Part shown: positions 10,930-22,489 of the stretch, in pieces
How positions within the stretch are numbered: the first letter of the stretch is position 1
How the letters are laid out: each line of letters begins with the position of its first letter
Assembly: GCA_009809945.1 (NCBI GenBank)
Contig: WTPW01000087.1
Span: 711,208-775,207 of the forward strand
DNA: 64,000 bases
From: Gigaspora margarita
Taxonomy: Eukaryota > Glomeromycota > Glomeromycetes > Diversisporales > Gigasporaceae
Reading direction: 5' to 3'
Notes under the pieces: generated by a model
Databases searched by the model: none
What the model was told of the DNA's origin: nothing
What the model saw: the letters and a program-made list of their open reading frames with translations, nothing else
Made by a program: the position numbers and the translations under genes

Positions 10930-12145
10930 AGAAATTTTTAGTGAAGTTTATTCAAAATGGTTATCTAAAAATAAGCACACCCTACATATTGGGAGAGGGA
11001 GCTTATTTTCAGTGGTTTATGGTAATCCTTACTTTATATTTTCTATTAGCATATTTCAAATATAAGATTTATAAAAATTATTCTATTAACATAATTTCAA
11101 ATATACTTTAATTAGTAATTAGCTGTTTTCAAATATAACCTTTTTACTCAATACCTACTTTTCAAATGTAAGCTTTTTTTAAAAAAACAGGCCTGCATTA
11201 GCAATTTTCAAATATGATATCATATAGATTGTTCAGAGTCCTAGATGACCCCTATATATGGTAATATATGCAGCCCCTGTTTGGTATGCAGATTACAAAT
11301 CAATTAAAATTCATTAAAATTTATAGCTAAATAAAAAAAATGCCATTAAATGTACTGTTAGATAAGCAAGCATGTATTTACTAGGCTAATGCGTAGCATT
11401 ATATGTCTGGAGCACATCATATGATGTTCATTATATTACACAAACGTGTTAGTATGCATATGTTGGTAACATTTTAAAGCACAAATATAGACACGCGTGC
11501 GGACAGACAAAAAATTTCCAAACTCTATTTCTGATAAGATTTACATTATATATATGCAAGTATATCAAAAAAGTAAATTTTGTCAAGATTTTTACAATTG
11601 AAGCGCATCAGAAAGGTAATTTTTGTATCACTTTGCATAGAAATTAAGGGTCCGTCGCTACACTCTGGCCAATTAATTTAAATCAGAATTATTGACCTTT
11701 TATAGTATTTATTTTTATTAACAGCTAATTATAAAATCTTCATAATCTATATATATTTAATTGTTTAGTTCTATATCTAATTCTATGTCTAATCCTATAT
11801 CTAATCCTACATCTACTCAAATTTCTAATATCTTATACTATACTATCTTGCACAATATCATTCTAATAAGAAACCTTTGCAACTTTAATATATATTATCT
11901 ATAAATATCTTATCATATTATAAAAGCACCTACAATAATATTATATACTTTCAATTTTTAAAGAATATCTATGCAAAACGTAAAATATAAAAAATATAAA
12001 AACTAATTTTTTCCCTCTACATTAACGTTATTAAGACTTTTTTTTGTTCAACACAAAGTTCTTGTAGTGATCATAATTTATTTATAACTTCGATCAGTGA
12101 GGTGTAATATGAAAATTGTTGGATTCGAATATATTGTAAGGCAAA
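10930..12145. other. AT-rich stretch, minor repeats only
   Basis: 10966-11025 holds an inverted pair AATAAGCACACCC / GGGAGCTTATTTT. It resembles the GGGTGCTTATTTT words of the MITE at 47505-47700. 11767-11826 is a degenerate TCTAATCCTATA tandem repeat. Nothing else with gene-like character is seen. Confidence 0.45.
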
Positions 12146-12279
12146 GTGAGAACTTCAAGTTTTTCTGATAAGATAATCTACCAGAGCTTCCAAAAAAAGT
12201 ACTGTAAAACGTATAAAAAAAATTTCCAAATCAATTGCATAATGATCTACAAACTCAGGGCACTCGGGTTCCTACTATC

Positions 12280-14497
12280 CAGGGATGATGATTTTCTGCG
12301 GCAATTAAACCCAAATTCTGCAGTTATTAATTTGTAGTTTCTGCAATAATTCTGCAATTTTAAAAATAAGTAATTCTGCAAAATTCGGTAATAAAATTTT
12401 AAATCTGCAATATTCTGTTTATTAATTTTATAAGTCTGCGATATTTTGCAAGTAATTTTTACTTATTAAAATATATCATATTTAATGATTTAAGCGAAAT
12501 TTCAGAAAGATTTTGTCTATCGCTTGCTAAAATATTATTGTAAATAGAAAAACTACGCTCTACACTACAACTAGATATAGGTAACCAAATATAGTCTAAA
12601 GCTATATTAGATAACAACAGCAATTTGTTTGCATTATTTTTCCAAAAGATGTCTAAGTTTAAATTTTCAAATATTTCATTTTTAGTCCCTCCACAATAAA
12701 TTGCCCATTCTCTTAAAATTTGCTCTGAAGGATTAGCTAATTCACAGATAACAGAATATTGCTGAATATTTTTTCTTTCTAATGAACCAAACCAAATATA
12801 AGAAGGATCAAATATTTGACATGCTTTGAATAAAGAATATGCGGGATGGGTATTAATATGGAATTAAACTTTTTAAATGCAAGTTCAAATGCTTCATGAA
12901 ATATAGAATAAAATTCCATGGGATCACCCTTATGTTGACGAATTGTGTTATCTAATTCAGCAGAAAAAAAATCAGAATTACGATTTGATTGAAGATATGC
13001 TGATAATTGCTCTAATCAGTTATATACTAAAGGAAAAACGGGCTTGTTTTGGGTTTGAAAAAAATCTAAATTATAAACAAATTCCCATGAATAAATTGAA
13101 ATAAAATGAAGGTAAATACAAATTAAACCTAAATCATTAGGATTGCTTAAAGTAAGTAAAATCTTTTCAATACTATCGGTTGGGTTATTTTTTGATTCTT
13201 CTTTAAAAAAATCATGAATTAAAGAGAGATGGTCAAAAACATAATAAATCATTTCAAACCATGTATTCCACCAGGTAATAACTGGGAGCGGGATCTTTTG
13301 TGGTGCTAAAATTCCATGATTTTTTAAAAATGCTACATATCTACTTCTACGGGCAGGGCTAGAAACAAAAATAGCTTTAAGATCAAATAAAAATTTTTTA
13401 ATAATTGAAAAATGAAAAAAGTTGAACCAAGTTTCACTAATTAAATTGATAATATGCGCACAACATGGATTGTGAATTAATTGTGGTATCAAGGGCCTAA
13501 GAATACATTGATAACATTTCTTCATGTATGAGGCAGAATCTGATAAAAAAAGACGTGGTGCATTATATGAAATATAATAATATGCCAAAATACCAACAAG
13601 AAGTTGACCGATTGTAGTATTATTGACATCTACCAAAAAATCCACAGATACAAGTTTTGTATATTCCCGATATGTAAATAAAGTATTTACAACCTTTCTG
13701 CCACAGTCATCTGTCGTCTCATCCATTATAATAGAAACTGGTTTTTCATTAAACAAAGTTTTAAGCACCACCATATGATTCTCAAAAATATCAGGTAAGT
13801 AAACCTGTCGAAGAGTTGATGCTTGGGGAATTGATCCTCCTTCACGACAGTATTTTTGCAAAAATGGACGTAGATGATTTACTTTTTCTAAGGGGATATC
13901 GGCCATTACCATTACTTCAACTAAATCCTTGATAATAGCCCGTCTGATATCACTAGCATTTAATGTAGTTTGTAAAGTTCTTTGATATGTGTGAGTAGAG
14001 CTTTGTTCAGCCTTGGTTTTATTTTCTTGATGAGATTTGCTATTTACATGATCATTTACTGTTGACTTGCGTTTCCATTCTACAGGAACATTACAAAATT
14101 TACAAAATAGGATATTATTATCCACACGGAAATGTTCAGGATGTTCTTTAANACGGGTATGTNGGGATANAAATTTATGTCGTGCNATTTTTGTTTTTTT
14201 TAATGTGGACAGCCAAGAACNAAATNGATTTATTTGAATATAAAACATTCATGTTTTAACAAGAAATTTCCAGAAAAAAAATTACTAATTAGTTCTCTAA
14301 AAGCATGTTCAGATTCTATTTTTTAACAAAGAAATTTTTTTGAAAAAATTTATAATCTGATTGGTCGATCGATATGGGCCTCTTCAAGTTTGTATTAATT
14401 CTGCAATTATCGGTGATCAAATCTGATTTCTGCAAAAAGGGCTACAATTCCGTAAATTCTGCGGTGTTCTGCATTTTGCAGAAAATCATCGTCGCTG
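12280..14497 (-). mobile_element. hAT DNA transposon with both ends and exact 8-bp target duplication
   Basis: The 2218-bp element starts CAGGGATGATGATTTTCTGC and ends, reverse-complemented, CAGCGACGATGATTTTCTGC. It is flanked by CTACTATC on both sides (12272-12279 and 14498-14505). An 8-bp duplication, CAG-type termini and a BED-finger/hAT-C transposase on the minus strand together place it in the hAT superfamily. Element and target duplication look young, but the transposase is interrupted. Subterminal TTCTGCA words recur near both ends and are plausible transposase sites. Confidence 0.92.
12459..14248 (-). pseudogene. hAT transposase, CGGBP1-like, interrupted
   Basis: The first 410 codons (14248 to 13016) are open. 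They contain a BED-type zinc finger near residues 47-73 (CKFC...H...H), the first catalytic Asp in IIMDETTDD (about residue 174), a second Asp in LFLSDSASYM and a CCAH segment. A TGA at 13016-13018 stops the frame, and translation resumes in frame directly after it (LEQLSAYLQ). The stop probably replaces a Trp codon. A frameshift follows near 12860. The hAT-C dimerisation region (SSCSVERSFSIYNN) follows and ends at a TAA at 12459-12461. Several ambiguous bases at 14150-14225 blur the N-terminus. The start is the first Met of the frame and may be internal. Confidence 0.85.
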
Positions 14498-14600
14498 CTA
14501 CTATCTAATCAACTATCACGTTATTTAAATCTTGATCTTAAAAATTGTTTGATTGGTCAAATTATAAAATTCCCACGATTGTCTTTCTTTTCCGTCTTCA

Positions 14601-14730
14601 TACCTTTGTATAAGAAAAAAATTTTACTTACGCGTATTACACCTTTGTATACGAAAAAAACTTTACTTAGCGTACTCTTTACATCTTATATAAGAAAAAA
14701 TTTTACTCTCTATATCTTGTATACGAAACA
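14601..14730. repeat. Promoter-proximal tandem repeat upstream of the Sel1 gene
   Basis: Three to four units of about 39 bp: ACCTTTGTATAAGAAAAAAA, ACCTTTGTATACGAAAAAAA, then ATCTTATATAAG and ATCTTGTATACG variants. They end directly before the ATG at 14735, so they occupy the 5' leader or core promoter. Confidence 0.65.
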
Positions 14731-14734
14731 AAAA

Positions 14735-15889
14735 ATGAACTTTCAACTTTTACAATTTTTAGCAACTGCTGAACACGGTGACACTTTTTATACCTTATAC
14801 TTGGATCGTTTCTTGAAGCTGGTATAAATGTTCCAAAAGATGATAAGAAAGCGTTTGAGTGTTATATGAAATCTGCTCAAAGTGGAAATCCTATCGGTCA
14901 AGCTCTTGTTGGTGCATGTTATGAAGAAGGTACAGGAATTTCTTAAGATGAAAAAGAAGCTTTTGAATGGTATTTAAAATCAGCTGAAAAAGGTGATTCT
15001 CAAGGTCAATTCAAACTTGGAACTTGTTATCGTGAAGGTAAAGTGTTCCTATAAATGAAAAGAAAGCTTTTGAATGGTTTAAACGATCTGCTGAAGGTGG
15101 TTCTTATTATGGAAAATATAATGTTGGAATTTGTTATATGAAAGGTAATGGTGTTACTAAAGATGAGAATAAAGGATTTAAATGGTTTTTAAAATCTGCT
15201 AAAGATGGTTATCCTATTGGATTATGCGCCGTTGGAAAATGTTATATAAGTGGTAGAGGCGTTTTAAAAGATGAAAAAAAGCATTTGAATACTTTGCAAA
15301 ATCTGCTGAAAAAGGTTATTCTCAAGGATTAATAGCTGTTGGTCTTTGTTATCAAGATGGTAGAGGTGTATCCAAAGATGAAAAGAAGGCATTTAAGAAT
15401 TTTTTAAAATCTACCGAAAGTGAAGATTCTAGTGGCCAATTTCTTGTTGGAATTTGTTATCAAAATGGTATGGGCGTCTCTAAAGATGAAGAACTTCCTA
15501 GTGGCTGAAAGTCAATTAATTTATCAGGCAAAATGTTGGACCAAATGACAAAAAGAAGAAAGCATTCGAATGGTATTTGAAATCTGCCGAAAATGAAGAT
15601 TCGCATGGACAATTTTTTGTTGGAACTTGTTATCGAAAAGGTTTGGGCGTCTCTAAAGATGAGAAGAAGGCATTCGAATGGTATTTGAAGTCAGCTAATG
15701 GCGGAAATCAGAAAGGACAAATTATCGCTGGATTTTACTATAGTGAAGGCGAATATGTTTGTAAAAATGAGAAGAAGGCATTTGAATTGTTTTTGAAATC
15801 AGCAAAAAGTGGAGATTCAGACGGTCAATTTCTTGTGGTTTTTACAATAATGACGGTATATCGTGAAGGTGCCTGTCGATGGGATTTGT
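14735..15889 (+). pseudogene. Sel1-like repeat protein, broken
   Basis: Nine to ten 36-residue Sel1 repeats are visible. Each has the pattern G.CY..G.GV.KDEKKAFEW.LKSA..G, which in other proteins forms TPR-like helical pairs that scaffold protein complexes. This family is greatly expanded in arbuscular mycorrhizal fungi, often beside kinase domains. Breaks: a frameshift around 14810, an in-frame TAA at 14944-14946, frameshifts near 15040 and 15280, and a garbled stretch at 15495-15550. The longest open parts are 15138-15332 and 15577-15900. The start ATG at 14735 is chosen because it opens the frame whose LATAEHGD segment fits a first Sel1 unit. The repeats run straight into the unrelated tail at 15890. 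Confidence 0.85.
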
Positions 15890-16159
15890 GGAGAGATTGA
15901 ATTAAAGAAACAGCTTGACCACAAAAACTACCGGCAAGCTATACTGGAAATGGTTGCGGCGGACCTACATGTGGATGACGACGTTAAAGTTTTACATGAG
16001 GAATTGGACCATCTATTGGTTAGATGAGTCCAAGAGATCATGTCCGTCAATGTAACTAGTTGCAGAAAAGCGTTCGAGCTTATTGGAAAATTTGTGGCGG
16101 ATGATGTTGAACATATAGGCAATCACGAAGTAAAACGGACGAAAATTTTAAATTTGTAA
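15890..16159 (+). pseudogene. C-terminal fragment resembling a nuclease-type (E-x-K) domain
   Basis: A 90-codon frame begins GEIELKKQLDHKNYRQA and ends VKRTKILNL before TAA, with a single in-frame TGA after HLLVR. GC is clearly higher than in the neighbouring DNA. The GEIELK segment preceded by PVDG recalls the Asp...Glu-x-Lys core of PD-(D/E)xK nuclease-like domains that are common as C-terminal parts of repeat-family proteins in these fungi. That assignment is an inference from motif shape only. A diverged second copy lies at 51627-51990, and both are followed by a T-rich tract. Confidence 0.5.
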
Positions 16160-16162
16160 TGG

Positions 16163-16286
16163 GGGGTTTTTTTTATTATTTTTTTTTATTATTTTTTTAT
16201 TTTTTTATTTTATTTTTTTATTTTTTTATTTTTTATTTTATTTTTTTATTATTTTTTTATTTTTTTTTTATTTTTATTTTTATTTG
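16163..16286. repeat. T-rich low-complexity tract
   Basis: About 120 bp of TTTTTTATT-type sequence directly follows the stop of the preceding fragment. The tract after the related fragment at 51990 is of the same kind. From 16287 to 16747 there is only low-complexity DNA (AATAAATTCAATAAGTTC repeats at 16425-16475, two ambiguous bases near 16506-16520). Confidence 0.7.
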
Positions 16287-16747
16287 TTTATTTTAAGGGT
16301 TTACCTATTGATCGATCATCTTTCGATCGCAATTATCATAATTTTTTTGAAAATCCTGACTATTGTAGAGCGAAAGGTATTGCAACAGAATACATCAAAC
16401 TTATTCACATCACTAAAGGCGATAAATTCAATAATTGTAATAAGTTCAATAAATTCAATAAGTTCAATAAGTGCGATAATTTGAACTTCGTGATTCACTA
16501 TTTACNCCTATGGTAAGGANCCTCTTTCACCTTCTATTTCTGGGACACTTATAGCACTTATAGTAATAACATGTAATACCAACGCTAACTCTAAATTTAT
16601 ATATTGAACAATACTAAAAGAAGAAACGATCAAAATAGAAGTAAGTTACAAAAAAAAATAACCGGGGTTTTTTACAACGCACGTACATATGCACGCACAA
16701 CGTCTTTGGTTATATTTTAACAAAAACAGATAATTGTTTTTTTAACC

Positions 16748-18071
16748 ATGATTATGGTCTATTTTATGCATACTCTCTTTACTAAATAGCTTAGTATTTA
16801 TATTAGCCTCACCTGTCAAAAAACGTGCTTATGTTCCAGAAACAAAAACTTTTTATCTTCATCTCTACAAAGCAAAACTTTCACCAGATGGATTTGAACG
16901 AGTTGTTTGGACTGTGAATGGTTTATACCTTTTTAAGAATTGAAATATAAAAGATTTTTTTTTTTTTAATTTATCAAAGTCATTAAATATTTTGCTTACC
17001 GGTTAATAAATAAATAAATCACAGGAACATACCCTGAACCAACACTTGTTGTAACAAAATGGGATAGACTTGTAATCTACGTAATCAATAATTTAGGAGT
17101 ATCAACTTCGGTAAATTGATATCTTATCATCAATTAATCATTTAACTTTTTAAAAACATTATTAAAAGAACAAATTGTTCTTACGCTTAGATTCATTATC
17201 ATGTACCCAACAATACAACGTTTATCTTCAATTTTACTGTTCCAGATCAAAGTGGTACTTTTTGGTAGTAAGTATCCAAAAGTTATACCATTTACTTACT
17301 TTAAATCTTGTAAACTTTATCTCTAACTATAGTTAAAGTCATAGTCATCACCTGGCACAGTACGTTAACGGTGTTCTAGGTGCCATCATTGTGAAAGATC
17401 CTGATGATCCATATCAAAATGACTATGACGAAGAAGTAGTGATTCTTCTGTCGGATTGGTATCATAATGAAACATTCACTATTGAATTATTATTTGTCTC
17501 CAGCAAGTAAGGGATTAGAACCTCGACCAGATAATAGACTAATTAATGGAAGGAATAATTATAATTGTAAATGGGCACCTGTCTCTTATAAATGCATTGA
17601 TAATGCTGGTCTTTCGAAGTTTAATTTCGTTCTCGAAAAGAGATATCGTTTGAGAGTCATAAATACTGGGTGATTTTAAAATCCAAATTTCCGGTAAATT
17701 AAATTAAAATAACAATATTAAAAATATTAAAAGTTAAAAAATTTTATAATTTATATAGCGCACTTTTAAGTTTTACATTTTCAATTGATGAACATGCAAT
17801 GGATGTAATTGAAGTAGAAGGAATGATGACAAAAAGACACACAATACACCGCCTTATTATTAACGTAGCACAACGTTATTCAGTAATTGTAACTGCTAAT
17901 AAACTAGTTTCAAATTTTTGGATGAGAGCTGATTTACAAATTAAATGTTATAATGCAATTGGAATTGAACATCTCAATCCTTATGTAAAAGCCATAGTTC
18001 ATTATGAAGGGGCTAATTATTTGGATCCTACAATACAAGGATGGGCGGACAATCTTAACAAAAAAATTTAG
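16748..18071 (+). pseudogene. Multicopper oxidase (laccase/ferroxidase family), 3'-truncated and frameshifted
   Basis: Exons consistent with GT-AG splicing: up to 16920; 17025-17110; 17191-17277; 17339-about 17670; and about 17760-18071. A hydrophobic signal-like segment is followed by VPETKTFYLHLYKAK, then VVWTVNGTYPEPTLVVT. These are typical of the first cupredoxin domain. The copper ligands appear as IHYH (family norm HWHG) and YHSHH. The second domain includes DEHAMDVIEVEG. The third domain with the HxxHxxH and HCH copper sites is absent; a stop follows NLNKKI at 18071. The first ATG and the signal-like frame disagree, and a one-base shift near 17485 separates NETFTIEL from YYLSPASKG. The segment between IHYH and VPNN that normally carries the Trp-Met-Asp-Gly loop is missing. 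It is therefore a decayed gene, not a functional oxidase. Confidence 0.85.
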
Positions 18072-18364
18072 GATTTGCACAAATAGCTCAATTTGTATAA
18101 AAAAAACATATATGGAAGTTTACGATTACAGTAATATACAAAAAGATCATGAGTATGGTAATAATACATAGAGGCCAAATTAATAGAATTATGNCATATT
18201 ACAATAGAATTGATGCAATATATGGACAAAATGTTTAACCAACTTTTCAAAAAAAACTTTGTTAAAGAAATAGGATGATTGCAAATAAGACTTTCTATAT
18301 ACCAGAAGGTCTCTTTATTAACCCTAGTAATTTGCTTCAAATAATAATCATTATAATTATTAAG

Positions 18365-18517
18365 CAAAAGAACTTGAATAAATCATTAGATTTATTTGTT
18401 CTTTCACACATAATTAAATCTCGATCCAACTCTATAAATTGCATTAATTCCAGTAATTCATCGATTTCTTTATCCAGAACTTTATTCAAAAGATTGCTTA
18501 TATTTTTAGTTTGACGT
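18365..18517 (-). pseudogene. Unidentified coding-like fragment, paralogous to 41761-41920
   Basis: On the minus strand the frame reads KVLDKEIDELLELMQFIELD, then RDLIMCERT. The fragment at 41761-41920 on the plus strand reads KVLDKEINKLLELIQAIELD, then QYFTICEKT. Conservation at protein level with many silent differences suggests both descend from a real coding sequence. I do not recognise the family. It lies between the oxidase pseudogene and the kinase tail. Confidence 0.4.
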
Positions 18518-18519
18518 CG

Positions 18520-18883
18520 ATATGAATTTTAGGCATATTAAGTAAAATACGTAAAAAAAAGTATAANTAAAAAAGATTATATAAATAAACGTATTTATTT
18601 TTATCCATCGCTTATTTGTTAATTCCAATCTTTATCAAAATTAGATACCTGCATTTTAATTCTGAACTCCTCATTGCCATAAGTTCCCAACCAACGCTAC
18701 AGTTTGTAACTGAAAAACCAGCATAGTTTTTATTGGTATAACGTTTCTATGAACAAAGCAAAGTATCATCTGAAAATAATTTTATGAGAGATTTTCATTA
18801 TATTGTACTATATTTGTTAATATTACTCTAAAGCTTAATTTCAGCAGATGCTATATATTAAATAAAAGAAATAAGTAGATGGA
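18520..18883. other. Intergenic, no feature recognised
   Basis: AT-rich DNA with one ambiguous base; no exon, repeat or RNA gene seen. Confidence 0.4.
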
Positions 18884-19179
18884 TCAATAATATTTTATTA
18901 AAACAGATATACAATAAATATAAAAACCTTTTACGTATTGAGCTGAGATGAAAGCATTTTTTATTTCCATATAATTAATAGCTTTACTAGTATACATTGA
19001 ATCTGGATGTTTTGGAGAAGTAATTGATGCNCTTTTTATCATCTCATCAGCGGTCAAAAATTCATTCATTAGAGACTGTTCTTNATTATTAATTATCGAA
19101 CCATTTATAATTTGTAACCAGTGGCTAATTTTTAAATAAATTGTCTTAGCAGTAGGTCGTTTTTGTGGATTTAAGTCCA
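18884..19179 (-). pseudogene. C-terminal end of a TKL-type protein kinase, separated by inversion
   Basis: Reads MDLNPQKRPTAKTIYLKI, then HWLQIINGS, and further on SITSPKHPDSMYTSKAI. This is the alpha-H/alpha-I end of the kinase fold with the conserved Arg-Pro-Thr, followed by the tail typical of Glomeromycotina TKL kinases. The rest of the kinase domain is not upstream. Immediately before the Met-Asp-Leu codons the sequence becomes hAT transposase (19180 upward on the minus strand). The missing kinase portion ends at 34087 with LAKQC, exactly where this piece should continue. Two ambiguous bases (19031, 19084). Confidence 0.85.
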
Positions 19180-20535
19180 TACTGTTGGTTGTATATTCTG
19201 TTCCACAATAAATTCTTGAAGTTTTTCTTTTTCAGTGAAGGTTAGTGCAGCTTCCTGCTCTCGTAAAACTTTGACCACGGCATTTTCAAAAAGAGAATCA
19301 TGAATTATCAATGCATTTCTTCCTAATCGATCTTCTAATTCTGGACATTCTTCAATTAACAAATCAAAGTAAGCACGAACATCATCTAAATTCATCGATT
19401 CATTTTGTAAATCATTAGTAGCTTCAGAAAAATATTTAAGTTGATTGATAAAACTATCAACTTCATTTAGGTTTAATTGCTCTACTAACAAAATATCTCG
19501 AGCTAAAAGATAAAAAAAAAAGAAAAAAAATAAATAAAAAATGGAAAATAAATAAAACAAAAAAATAAAAAAAATTGTATAAACCCGAAAATACATTAGC
19601 CTGAGTAATATGAGGAATAAGTTTTTTACATCGTTCAATCATTTTCATTACACTCATCCAACGGTTTGCATTATCTAACATAGGCATTAAGGATGTTACC
19701 TTTGCAAGTTTTCCATGATTCTTATAGGTTTGCATCATAATTACAATTGCGCGAATTTGATTTACAAGAACAGATGATGAATTAATAAGATCATTAACCG
19801 CTAAATTCAGACGATGCGATAGACATCCTACAAGTGGAAGATCTAAATCATTGGCTATTTTTTTTTGTTAGTACTACAGTTATCTCCTGAAATAAACAAG
19901 ATGTTTTGAACATTCTTATCATATAATTCTAAAACATCTTCAAAGAATCTAACATGCGCATCTGCACTCTGAGTACTGCGGTCTTCAAATGGTGAAAATG
20001 CTAATAGAACCAAATTTCTGGATTTGTGAATTGTTTGGTAAACACCAAACAATCCAACAAAATGAATTCCATTATTTGTCCATCTGTCAAACATAATTCC
20101 GATTTTTTCTGGTAAAATTATTTTTATTCTTTCTCGTACAAGATCTGCTAAGCTGTTAAAATACTTGCTAACTGTAGAAACATCCAATTTTGAAAGACTG
20201 GTATATGCAACAAAATCAGGATTTTCGCATGTATTAAAAGGTAATCTGCATTTCACAATGAGGCTTATCCAGTTGAAAACATTATGCACACTTGTATTAT
20301 AATTAATAATATTATTTTCTGTGTAAGAAACATCAAATTCAGTACATTGCTGGTAAATCAACTTGAAATGTTCATGCTTTGCATCTAAATGATTCATTAA
20401 ATTCATAAAGCCAGTTCCTTTTTTTGGGGTTATTGTCTGTGATCCAGGAGGACATAAGTTATATTGATGCTTGCCATCATCTATAGGGCTAAAAAAAGCC
20501 TCGAAATAACACTTGTTTGAAACTTTTGCATTCAT
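19180..20535 (-). pseudogene. hAT transposase N-terminal and catalytic part, lost its C-terminus
   Basis: Starts MNAKVSNKCYFEAFFSPIDD. A BED-like finger region (CPPG...H...H) is followed by the catalytic segment GIMFDRWTNNGIHFVG (first Asp) and ILFISGDNCSTN (second Asp). A frameshift in a poly-A run near 19860 separates this from GCLSHRLNLAVNDL. An intron with GTTTAT donor and TTTTAG acceptor fits 19503-19584 and joins ITQANVFS to ARDILLVEQ. The protein ends at NIQPTV, where the inversion replaces the dimerisation domain by kinase tail sequence out of frame (Trp-Thr-stop). Confidence 0.85.
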
Positions 20536-21524
20536 TGAATCAATTTTAAAAATGAAAAAAATGAGTGCATTATTTTGACATGCGTGTCTTTAAAATTGTA
20601 ATTTTTTTTTGTTATGTAAATTTATTTAACTCAATTCATTATTCAAGTTTGACACAATAAATTAATATAATCTTGACGTGTGTGTTTTTAAAATTGCAAT
20701 TTTTTTGTGTTATATAAATTTATTTAACTCGATTCATTACTCAAGTTTGACACAATAAATTACTGGTAATATAATCTTAGCGGCAAATATATAAAATACA
20801 GGCTAATTACATAAAAATTGGAATCGGCCAGGTCGGCTCTCCAAAGTGCTATTACACAATATAAAATTACAATTGACAAGTTATTGATATTGATATAGAT
20901 AACTTGTCGATTATAATTTTACTAGCAAATAACCCATGGCTTCGCCACGGTAGTATATGAGATTTAAAAATTTCAGTTAGAATTTAATTAGTAATGGTAT
21001 GTATACTTGAGGTATAACATTTGATGTTAGTTATCTAGCTTATTTTGATTTATATAAAATAGGATTCAATAATACAAAATTCAATTTTATTTGTATTTCT
21101 AGAAATATTAAAGAAATTTAAAAAATTTCATATAATTTTTACTGCTTAAAATGCAGTTTATTAAATTGTTGAATTAGATGGATGTAAGTTTTTTTTATGA
21201 ATTTTGCTATTTGAAGTTTACTTTTTATTTAATTAGAGTATATTATAGTTTTTTAAGAAAGAGTGGAGTTATTATATTTGTTAGAATAATGATTGTATAT
21301 ACATGTTAAGATTATAGAGTAAATATAGATAATTCATAAAAAAAATTTACAGGCAGTTAGCAAAGTCTTTAAAAAAATTTAATTATCTTGTTAAGAGGTT
21401 TAAATAAATATATTATTCATGAATGTGCAAAGTTTAATATATTAAAAGGTAAATTTTTTTAAAATAAGTGTAAATACAATTTATATTATTAAATAAGGAT
21501 GAGTCTATTTGCAACAGCCTGTTA

Positions 21525-21702
21525 CACGCTTATTTGTAACAGCCTTTATTTATAACTCAAAATTTTACTAAGATAATACCTATTGCACTTCTAACAAAAA
21601 ATGATCCTCTCACAATTCTGTATTAATATTGATTTTACCCCTAACTTAACCCTACTTTAACATTAATTTGGCCTTATAGGCTGTTACAAATAAGTTTTTT
21701 CA
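21525..21702. repeat. Small inverted repeat, CTTATTTGTAACAGCC
   Basis: CTTATTTGTAACAGCC at 21529-21546 is matched by GGCTGTTACAAATAAG near 21678-21695. A second GCAACAGCCTGTTAC palindrome lies at the left edge. The interior is without coding capacity. It is likely a MITE inside the Helitron-like block. Confidence 0.6.
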
Positions 21703-21755
21703 ATAAAATATATATAGTAAATATTTATAATCTTGAATAGTTTGCTTTGAATACT

Positions 21756-21935
21756 TAGATTGATAAACATTTTCAATACTCATATATCAATAATTATTAT
21801 GAATAAATAAAATTAAGATTAAAAAACATTTTCAATACTCATGTATCAATAATTATTATGAATAAATAAAATTAAGATTGATAAACATTTTCAATACTCA
21901 TGTATCAATAATTATTATGAATAAATAAAATTAAA
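21756..21935. repeat. Three-copy tandem repeat, about 60 bp unit
   Basis: Three nearly identical units, each containing AACATTTTCAATACTCAT and AATAATTATTATGAATAAAT. Confidence 0.85.
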
Positions 21936-22239
21936 TAGCAAATATCTATGATTAAGTTTAGATAAATATATTTAGATAATATATAGTTATTAGGTGTATA
22001 GTGAACAATAATAAATACTGTCTAAAAAACAAACAAAACTAATAATAATATTAGTGGAATTGTAGAATTTTGATAAATAGAAATACTCATAAGCCATAGC
22101 TCTGGTTAAATTTGCAACCTAATTTGAAATTATTAACTTCAAAACTCGCTGAGTGATTTGAATATTTGACCAGATTATGGCTTAAGAGTTTTCAAATTAC
22201 ACAAATTTGCTAATATGATCGAAGTTGAAGTAGTTATAT

Positions 22240-22460
22240 AGGCAATGTTAATAGAAATCAAGCAGATCGACATTTCAAAAAAAATTAATGCCTTAATTTT
22301 CATTGCCCATATCTCGATAAATTTTGAAACTATTTTCATAATTTAATAGTTAAAAGAAAGCTTAGATCTTAAGCTTTTTTTGACTAATAAATCATGAGAA
22401 TTGCTTCAAAATTCATTAATATATAAACAATGAAAGTCAAGGCATTACTTTTTTTTTAAT
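22240..22460. mobile_element. Diverged hairpin MITE related to 57595-57835
   Basis: Shares with the element at 57595-57835 the order AGAAATnAnGCAGATCnACATTT, AATTAATnCCTTAA, AAAGAAAGC, and a weak inverted second arm. It is older and less symmetric than that copy. Confidence 0.6.
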
Positions 22461-22489
22461 AATCAGTTTTCTCATAGTGTAGAAGTTTA

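Noticed and set aside
12146-12337. 63-codon frame crossing the hAT left end
   Set aside because: It runs across the transposon border at 12280, so it cannot be an old gene.
16284-16498. Overlapping frames on both strands near an AATAAATTCAATAAG repeat
   Set aside because: Low-complexity Ile/Ser/Glu translation of a short tandem repeat.
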